Position numbers and translations under genes: made by a program. Shown here one piece after another: positions 58,725-64,000 of a stretch of 64,000 nt of DNA; position 1 is the stretch's first letter; each line of letters starts with the position of its first letter. The DNA comes from Mycobacteroides franklinii. GTDB lineage: Bacteria > Actinomycetota > Actinomycetes > Mycobacteriales > Mycobacteriaceae. The notes under the pieces are model-generated. The model was not told where the DNA came from. It saw only the letters and a list, made by a program, of their open reading frames with translations, and ran no database searches. The stretch lies in NCBI RefSeq assembly GCF_002013895.1, contig NZ_MAFQ01000004.1, forward strand, positions 124,001-188,000. Direction: 5' to 3'.

Positions 58725-60190
58725 CGCAGATGCCTGGCGACCTGCTGCGCACGGCTCAACGCCAACGCGGTATTGGGGGCGGTCGCCAGTGCCACTCCGA
58801 TGCGGCGGCGCCGGTGAGCTTCTGAATGCCCGAACAGCCGAAGATCGCTCTCGGGTATCCGCAGCGCCTCGTCGAGCTGCCGCGGCGACGGACCGTGGCT
58901 GTCGCCGTAGACCACCTCGGCGGCCGCCGGCGACACCAAAATGGTGTCGATGGGTACGCCCAGCACCGCGCGTGCATGCATGTCGTATTCCGACAGCCGC
59001 TGCGACCGCACGGTTACCAGCCCGGAGTCGTAGGGGCGCGCACTCACATCGCAGAAGTAGACCTCGTCACCGCGGACGAAGAGTTCGACACCGTAAACAC
59101 CATGCCCGCCAAGGGCGTTGACCGCACGGGCCGCGATCGAGCGCGCCAGTTCCAGGGCCGCCTGACTCAGCGGCTGCGGCTGCCACATCTGCATCGCATC
59201 GGTACCGCTCTGCCGGTGCGCGATGGGCTCACAGAAGTACAGCCTGGTGGCGCCACCGACTCCGGCGGTCCGCACCGTCAGCAGCGTGATCTCGTAGTCG
59301 ATCTCCACCGCGGTTTCCACCATCACCCGCTGGCCGCCGCCGAGGTTCGACGCGATGGCCCGATCCCACGCCGGCGGGGCGTCGCTGTCACGCAACACCA
59401 CGGACTGGCCCTGCCCGTATGCCGCCGATACCGGGCGCACCACCGCCGGGAAGCCGGACGTCTCCAGTACCTTCTGCAGCTCTTCGACCGAATTCGCGAA
59501 CCAGTACGTGGGTGTCGGCAAGCCGAGCTCCTCGGCCGCCATCCGCCGCATCCCCTCGCGGTCACCGGCAAGACGCACGGCCTTGGCCGTCGGGATCACC
59601 TGGGTGACCTTGCCCTCGGCCAGTTTGTCCAGCGCCTCGCGCGACGCCGCCTCGACCAAGGGCACGACGAACCGGGGCCGTTCCTTGTCGACGAGCTCAT
59701 ACAGGCGCTCCGACTCGCCGATCGGCGCCAGTACCGAGCGATCCGCCACGCCTTGGGCAGGTCCGCCGGTCCCCGTGTCCGCCACAACCACTTCGGCTCC
59801 CAGCCGCTGGAACGAGATGGCCAGTTCCTTGGCCAGCTCACCCGAGCCGAGCAGCATCACGGTGGTGCGATTTCCGGCAATCGGTTTCGGCAGGTCGACG
59901 GGCACATCCTCGAGTACCGGTGCCGGGGCGTCTTCAGCTCTGTCCTGCGCCGCGTTCTCGGGGGTGGTCGGGGTGACGTCCCGCGCGGGCGCATCGGCCT
60001 CGACGGTGTTCGTGACTGGTTTCGGGGTCTTGACGACCTTGGAGCCGGATTTCGCGCCGTTGGTGGCTCGAACGGCGTCTTCGGTCACCGGCGCCGCCTC
60101 GGCGGGCACGGGTTTGACGATGTCTGTCGACCCCGTCGTCCCGCGCTCGCTGGGGGGCGAACCCTCCTGCGTCACCACGATGCCATTCAC
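58721..60190 (-). CDS. purT: PurT-like formate-dependent GAR transformylase (ATP-grasp), diverged and N-terminally extended
   Basis: PurT uses ATP and formate to formylate glycinamide ribonucleotide. From residue ~110 the 489-residue protein follows PurT: VMLLGSGELAKELAISFQRLGAEV, DREGMRRMAAEELGLPT, EITLLTVRT, GHGVYGVELFV and a Pro-Arg-Pro-like SARPYDSG. The first ~105 residues are Pro/Ala/Thr-rich and not part of the family. The start is GTG and uncertain. Some usual PurT residues differ: the adenine-side Lys is Arg252 (VVRPVSAAYGQGQ), and VPEIEAI is VPLVEAA. It is first of the coupled purT-152aa-rhodanese-metZ set. Activity is likely but not certain. Confidence 0.85.
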   Translation of the reverse strand: MNGIVVTQEGSPPSERGTTGSTDIVKPVPAEAAPVTEDAVRATNGAKSGSKVVKTPKPVTNTVEADAPARDVTPTTPENAAQDRAEDAPAPVLEDVPVDLPKPIAGNRTTVMLLGSGELAKELAISFQRLGAEVVVADTGTGGPAQGVADRSVLAPIGESERLYELVDKERPRFVVPLVEAASREALDKLAEGKVTQVIPTAKAVRLAGDREGMRRMAAEELGLPTPTYWFANSVEELQKVLETSGFPAVVRPVSAAYGQGQSVVLRDSDAPPAWDRAIASNLGGGQRVMVETAVEIDYEITLLTVRTAGVGGATRLYFCEPIAHRQSGTDAMQMWQPQPLSQAALELARSIAARAVNALGGHGVYGVELFVRGDEVYFCDVSARPYDSGLVTVRSQRLSEYDMHARAVLGVPIDTILVSPAAAEVVYGDSHGPSPRQLDEALRIPESDLRLFGHSEAHRRRRIGVALATAPNTALALSRAQQVARHLR

Positions 60191-60252
60191 GCCTTCCGGT
60201 CGGTCTGCAGCCCTATCGGACCGTGCCTAGCGTGCCAGATTGCCACACATCC

Positions 60253-60570
60253 TCAACCCAGAGTGCTGTGGACGTAGCACCAGCGCCAGTCCTCACCCGG
60301 CTCGTGTGAACGCATCACCGGGTGTCCGGTGGCATGAAAATGCGCTGTGGCGTGCTGGTGGGGGCTGGAATCGCAGCAGCTCACCCGACCGCACTGCAGG
60401 CACATCCGCAAATGTGCCCACACCTGCTCGCCCAACGCCGCGCAGTCCTCGCATTCCCCGGGCGTCCGGGGCTGCGGGTCTTGCCCGGCGGCGGCGGCCA
60501 ACTCCGGGCAGGGGCCTTGTCCCTGAATCGCCGCGGGCGCGGACGAGCCGCGCCGAAACAGCCGCTTCAT
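60253..60570 (-). CDS. UBP-type zinc-finger protein
   Basis: The ATG at 60570 gives 105 residues. The zf-UBP pattern is clear: Cys residues in CEDCAALGEQVWAHLRMCLQCGRVSCCDSSP followed by HQHATAHFHATGHPVMRS and an EDWRWCYVH end. This ligand set would bind two or three zinc ions. In bacteria such small domains lack ubiquitin. They often accompany Na+/H+ antiporters or thioredoxin reductases, and here the divergent neighbour is an antiporter. A regulatory role is inferred. Confidence 0.9.
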   Translation of the reverse strand: MKRLFRRGSSAPAAIQGQGPCPELAAAAGQDPQPRTPGECEDCAALGEQVWAHLRMCLQCGRVSCCDSSPHQHATAHFHATGHPVMRSHEPGEDWRWCYVHSTLG

Positions 60571-60596
60571 ATCTGTCCTCTCATGTGCCCGCGTAG

Positions 60597-62210
60597 ATGC
60601 CCGAACCACTCTCCGCACAGAATACGAACGTGAACGTTTCACTGTTGGCGGTACTCACAGCAGCCTTGGTCCTGGCCGCGATTTCCCGGCGATTCGGCCT
60701 TCCCACCCCGTTGGTGCTGGTCGTTGCGGGTCTGGCGGCCGCCGCCATCCCCGGCTTGCCGCCCATCGAGATGGATCCGGACCTCGTGCTGTTCGTGATC
60801 CTGCCGCCGCTGCTCTACACGACGGCGCTGGAAAGCTCGTACGTGAATCTGCGTAAGAACATGAGGGCGGTCAGTAGCCTCGCCGTACTGCTGCCACTCG
60901 TCACCACGGTCGCGGTGGGCTTTGTGGCGTTCTATGCCGTACCCGAACTGCCGCTGGCCGGCGCGATGGTGCTCGGCGCCATCGTGGCCCCACCGGACGC
61001 GGTATCGGCCACCGCCATCGGCCGCCGCCTGGGACTGCCGCGCAACATCATGACGCTGCTGGGCGGCGAAAGTCTGCTCAACGACGCCACCGCACTCACC
61101 GCATATCGGGTGGCGATCGCCGCCGCGATCGGGCTCGGCGCCACCGTGGCCGACGGGCTCAAGATTTTCGCGCTCGCCGCCATCGGCGGTGTGCTCGTCG
61201 GGTTCGTCATCGGCAAGTTGGTCAACATCATCCGGTGCAAGCTCGACGACCCACTGTCCGAGAGCGCGATCGGTCTGGTGGTGCCGTTCTTCGCCTACCT
61301 GCTGGCCGAGGAGATCCACGGTTCCGGCGTGATCGCCGTGGTGGTCGCGGGCCTGATGTTGGGGCACCGATCGGTGCATGCCGGATACGCCACCCGGCTA
61401 CAGGACGACGCGGTGTGGAAGGCCGTGCAACTGCTGCTCGAATCCTTCGCGTTCCTGCTCATCGGGTTGCAGCTGCCCAAGGTCGTCCAGGGTCTGCGAG
61501 GTTTGTCGTTCCAGACCATCCTGCTGTCCTCGATCGCAGTGCTGGCCACGGTCATCGTGGTCCGCATCGTCTTCGTGTTCGCGTTCGCCTATATGCGACC
61601 TCCCGGCCAACGGCCCTCGGCACGTGGAGTTTTCGTGGTGGCCTGGGCCGGGATGCGCGGTGTGGTGTCCCTGGCGATGGCCTTCGCGGTTCCACTCACC
61701 ACCATCACCGGCGAGCCGCTGCCCGGCCATCCGCACATCGTGTTCCTCACCTTTGTGGTTGTGGTGGGAACCCTGCTGCTGCACGGCCTTACGTTGCCAT
61801 GGGTGATCCGTGTGCTCGGCGTGCAGAGCGACGACGAACGCAAGGATGCCCTGGCCGAGGCCGCCGCTCAGGACAAGGCCGCCCGCGCGGCCGCCGACCG
61901 TCTCGAAGAACTCCTCGACGACAACGACGGCATCGAGGACACCAATGTGCGCAGCCGCGCCGCGGAAATCCTGCGGCACTGGAACACCCGCCGTCGCAAC
62001 GCGGCATGGGAGCGCCTGGGACGCAGCGACGAGGACGCCGGGGAGAGCCCGATGGCGGCGTTCCGGAACCTGCGGCTGGAAATGCTCGAAAAGGAGCGTG
62101 AGGTGTTCATCGCCGAGCGCGATGCCGGCAACATCGATGACGAAGTGCTGCGCACCGTGCTGCGGGGCCTCGACCTGGAAGAGGCCACCATGAATCAGGC
62201 CGACCGCTAG
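60597..62210 (+). CDS. Na+/H+ antiporter, NhaP/CPA1 family
   Basis: The 537-residue protein exchanges Na+ or K+ for protons. It has about 12 hydrophobic helices to residue ~410, with the CPA1 ion-site block GAIVAPPDAVSATAIGRRLGLPRNIMTLLGGESLLNDATALTAY around residues 122-165 (Asp-Ala pair and Asn-Asp). The ~125-residue cytosolic tail is strongly charged. A GTG at 60630 is an alternative start. The divergent UBP zinc-finger gene has its start 26 bases away. Mycobacteria have such transporters for pH and salt balance. Confidence 0.92.
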   Translation: MPEPLSAQNTNVNVSLLAVLTAALVLAAISRRFGLPTPLVLVVAGLAAAAIPGLPPIEMDPDLVLFVILPPLLYTTALESSYVNLRKNMRAVSSLAVLLPLVTTVAVGFVAFYAVPELPLAGAMVLGAIVAPPDAVSATAIGRRLGLPRNIMTLLGGESLLNDATALTAYRVAIAAAIGLGATVADGLKIFALAAIGGVLVGFVIGKLVNIIRCKLDDPLSESAIGLVVPFFAYLLAEEIHGSGVIAVVVAGLMLGHRSVHAGYATRLQDDAVWKAVQLLLESFAFLLIGLQLPKVVQGLRGLSFQTILLSSIAVLATVIVVRIVFVFAFAYMRPPGQRPSARGVFVVAWAGMRGVVSLAMAFAVPLTTITGEPLPGHPHIVFLTFVVVVGTLLLHGLTLPWVIRVLGVQSDDERKDALAEAAAQDKAARAAADRLEELLDDNDGIEDTNVRSRAAEILRHWNTRRRNAAWERLGRSDEDAGESPMAAFRNLRLEMLEKEREVFIAERDAGNIDDEVLRTVLRGLDLEEATMNQADR

Positions 62211-62338
62211 GGCCGGCGAAAACCGGTCCCGCCGCGGTTCCCGGACCCCGCCAGATGTAGCGGGTACCGTGGCACATCGCAGCCAAGTCCCGTTGCCGAC
62301 CGCAGGGCTGTGCCCGTACATTCCGGAAGGTCACCTAA

Positions 62339-63598
62339 GTGTCTGCCGCCCAATCCCTTTCGATCATCATGCTGGTTGTCGTGCTGGTGGCCGCGATCTG
62401 GCGCCGGATGAACATTGGTGTGCTGGCCCTTGGCGCCGCGCTGCCCGTCCTGGCACTCTCGGGGCTGGACGCGAAGGCGATGTACACGACGTTCCCGGGC
62501 GATATCTTCGCGCTGATCGTCGGCGTCTCGCTGCTGTTCGCGCACCTCGAGCGAAGCGGCACCCTCGGCTGGTTCGTCGAGCTGGTGTACGGGGCCGTGG
62601 GCGATCGTCACGCGATGCTGCCGTGGGCAGGCTTTCTTGTCGGCGCCATGCTGTCCACGGTGGGCGCGTTCTCGACGGCCGTCATCGCATTCCTCGTGCC
62701 GCTGGTGGCGCACGTCGCGGTGAGGTACCGCAGCAGCTTCTACCTGTGCGAGTTGGGCGTGGTGATCGGGGCCAACAGCGCCGGCCTCTCCCCGCTGAAC
62801 CCGACCGGTGCCGTCGTCCGCGCCGCCGCATCGAAGTTTCACGTCAGCTATCCGGGATGGGCCCTCTGGGCTGTCTCCATGGTGGTCGCGGCCCTTGTCG
62901 TGCTGTGCCTGCAACTGCTCGACGCGTTTCGGCGCAGCCGCGGCCGAGGTTTCGACCTCACCCCGGCACCGGCCGCTACCGCGGAAACCGATGCGGCCGA
63001 ACGGCCCTCGCTTCGATACGCCTGGTGCGCGGGCCTGGCATTGCTGACTTTCGTACTGCTCGTGGTGATCGTCAAAACCGATGTCGGGGTGACCGCTATC
63101 GCCCTGGCCGCACTGCTGCAGATTGCCTTCCGCCCCCAGGAGCGGTCACTGCTGGCCCGGATCCCCTGGCCCAGCATCCTGCTGCTGTGCGGCCTGCTCA
63201 CCTACCTCGGGCTGATGCAGAAGATCGGCACCATCGATTCGATCGCAAGCGTCTTGCATCGCCTCGGGACGGGCCCGGTTCTCATCCTCGTACTCGCGTA
63301 TTTGACTGCCCTGCTGTGCAATATCGAAAGCTCCACGCTCGGAGTTCTCGGGCTGATGATGCCCGTCGTGTTCTCCACCTTCACGGAGCCGGCCCAGATG
63401 TTCTGGGTGGTGTGCGCGGTCTGCGTGCCGGCGGCGTTGATGGTGATGAATCCGATTCACGTGGCGGGCACCCTGATCATCGGCAATAGCGCGGTCAACG
63501 AGCAGGACAACCTGTTCCGCAGGCTGCTGGCCCTCGCGGGAAGTCTGGCGCTCGTGGTGCCCGGGCTGCTGGCGATCGTGCCGATCGCGTTCGCATGA
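62339..63598 (+). CDS. MatC-like dicarboxylate carrier (ion transporter superfamily)
   Basis: The 419-residue protein starts with GTG and has about 11-12 hydrophobic segments. The N-terminal half follows the MatC (malonate/dicarboxylate carrier) pattern: SIIMLVVVLVAAIWRRMNIGVLALGAALPV, PGDIFALIVGVSLLFAHLERSGTL and ANSAGLSPLNPTGAVV. A hydrophilic loop at ~200-225 divides the halves. The C-terminal half has NIESSTLGVLGLMMPVV. Malonate, malate or another dicarboxylate is a fair guess. The gene follows the antiporter by 128 bases and converges on the thioesterase gene. Confidence 0.82.
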   Translation: MSAAQSLSIIMLVVVLVAAIWRRMNIGVLALGAALPVLALSGLDAKAMYTTFPGDIFALIVGVSLLFAHLERSGTLGWFVELVYGAVGDRHAMLPWAGFLVGAMLSTVGAFSTAVIAFLVPLVAHVAVRYRSSFYLCELGVVIGANSAGLSPLNPTGAVVRAAASKFHVSYPGWALWAVSMVVAALVVLCLQLLDAFRRSRGRGFDLTPAPAATAETDAAERPSLRYAWCAGLALLTFVLLVVIVKTDVGVTAIALAALLQIAFRPQERSLLARIPWPSILLLCGLLTYLGLMQKIGTIDSIASVLHRLGTGPVLILVLAYLTALLCNIESSTLGVLGLMMPVVFSTFTEPAQMFWVVCAVCVPAALMVMNPIHVAGTLIIGNSAVNEQDNLFRRLLALAGSLALVVPGLLAIVPIAFA

Positions 63599-63629
63599 TG
63601 GGTGGACCGTCGCTATCGACAGGCGGTCG

Positions 63630-64000
63630 CTAGGGCTGACCGGGCAGCAGCTGCACCATCAGGCCGTTGGCGTCGGCCAGCACCGTGTTCTGCGCGTCGT
63701 AGAGCTCCGCCGACACGAAGGCCTTGCGGCGATCCACCTCGTCGATGCGGCTGCGCGCGGTCAGCGGCACCCCCACCGGGACCACCTGCCGATAGTTGAC
63801 GTGCAGAAAGGCGGTGCGGCTGATGGTGCGGCCCGCCATGATCACCGTCATACCGAAGAGATGGTCGAACAGCAGCGGCAGGATGCCACCGTGCACGGCG
63901 CCGTTACCGCCCAGATAGAACCGCGGGAAGTCACCGTGGGCCTCGATGCCGTCCGGACCGGCCTTGTCGATGAACCAGGGCGGCAGCAGCAGATGCCCGT
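63630..64000 (-). CDS. PaaI-family hotdog thioesterase (5' truncated by window end)
   Basis: The frame is open to the window edge, so the N-terminus is missing. About 123 residues are visible, including LPPWFIDKAGPDGIEAHGDFPRFYLGGNGAVHGGILPLLFDHLFG, the hotdog HGG-x4-LFD motif of PaaI thioesterases. The ending has NYRQVVPVGVPLTARSRIDEVDRRKAFVSAELYD. It would hydrolyse an acyl- or aryl-CoA. A GTG at 63896 is an internal codon and not the real start. The substrate is unknown. Confidence 0.88.
   Translation of the reverse strand, partial: GHLLLPPWFIDKAGPDGIEAHGDFPRFYLGGNGAVHGGILPLLFDHLFGMTVIMAGRTISRTAFLHVNYRQVVPVGVPLTARSRIDEVDRRKAFVSAELYDAQNTVLADANGLMVQLLPGQP

Noticed and set aside
58826..60277. 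Long open frame (483 codons) antisense to purT
   Set aside because: Shadow of the PurT-like gene with no recognisable domain.

Overview
The window is mycobacterial chromosome. It has high GC, many GTG starts, ATGA/TGATG-type start-stop overlaps, lipoboxes, MmpL-type proteins, and F420 enzymes. Gene order recalled from M. tuberculosis is conserved in two blocks: (i) thiC-thiD-Rv0421c, lpqL, thiG-thiS-thiO, thiE, mutT3, glnX-glnH-pknG, ackA-pta, fgd1, Rv0406c; (ii) metZ-Rv0390-purT. The accessory genes and the two-copy lpqL suggest a rapid grower of the Mycobacteroides abscessus/chelonae type; that placement is an inference. I saw no tRNA, rRNA, insertion sequence, prophage or CRISPR array.

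Layout. 0-3.6 kb: a truncated membrane-anchored protein, a polytopic membrane protein and a 14-TM MFS exporter. 3.6-7.1 kb: a TPP riboswitch with thiC-thiD and a small alpha/beta hydrolase. 7.1-20.6 kb: a catabolic segment placed between the Rv0421c and lpqL homologues. It holds a KstR-like TetR regulator, a PucR regulator and a six-gene operon that can take putrescine to succinate (aminobutyraldehyde dehydrogenase, copper amine oxidase, UspA, APC permease, gabT, gabD), then a TauD/Rv3406-like dioxygenase and a Nudix protein. 20.2-27.8 kb (minus strand): thiO-thiS-thiG behind a second TPP riboswitch, continuing into an ABC exporter and two tandem LpqL-like M28 lipoprotein peptidases; thiE is divergent. 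28.5-34.1 kb: a lipoprotein, mutT3, then the coupled amino-acid sensing module glnX-glnH-pknG.

34.1-41.8 kb (minus strand): ackA-pta-GH38 mannosidase and fgd1 followed by a DDN-like F420 protein. The short gap between the last two holds an exact 32-bp tandem duplication that encodes two tiny overlapping ORFs. 42.6-50.3 kb (minus strand): a polar amino-acid ABC importer, a GNAT acetyltransferase, a nucleotidyltransferase plus a 68-aa protein, and three consecutive bacterial-luciferase-like (LLM) monooxygenases. This gene content resembles the Bacillus ytmI/tcy/ytmO/ytnJ S-alkyl-cysteine salvage cluster and is the most interesting candidate system here. 50.4-53.0 kb: a PPOX/FDOR protein, a TetR regulator and a carotenoid-oxygenase family enzyme. 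53.0-56.5 kb: an MmpL-like RND transporter with an associated lipoprotein. 56.6-60.2 kb: metZ, rhodanese, a 152-aa anchored protein and a diverged PurT, all coupled. 60.2-64 kb: a UBP zinc finger, an NhaP antiporter, a MatC-like carrier and a truncated PaaI thioesterase.

The thiamine genes are split over three transcription units, two of them with visible riboswitches. The amine operon has several palindromes at its divergent promoter. Family assignments rest on motifs and remembered homologues; no database search was possible.
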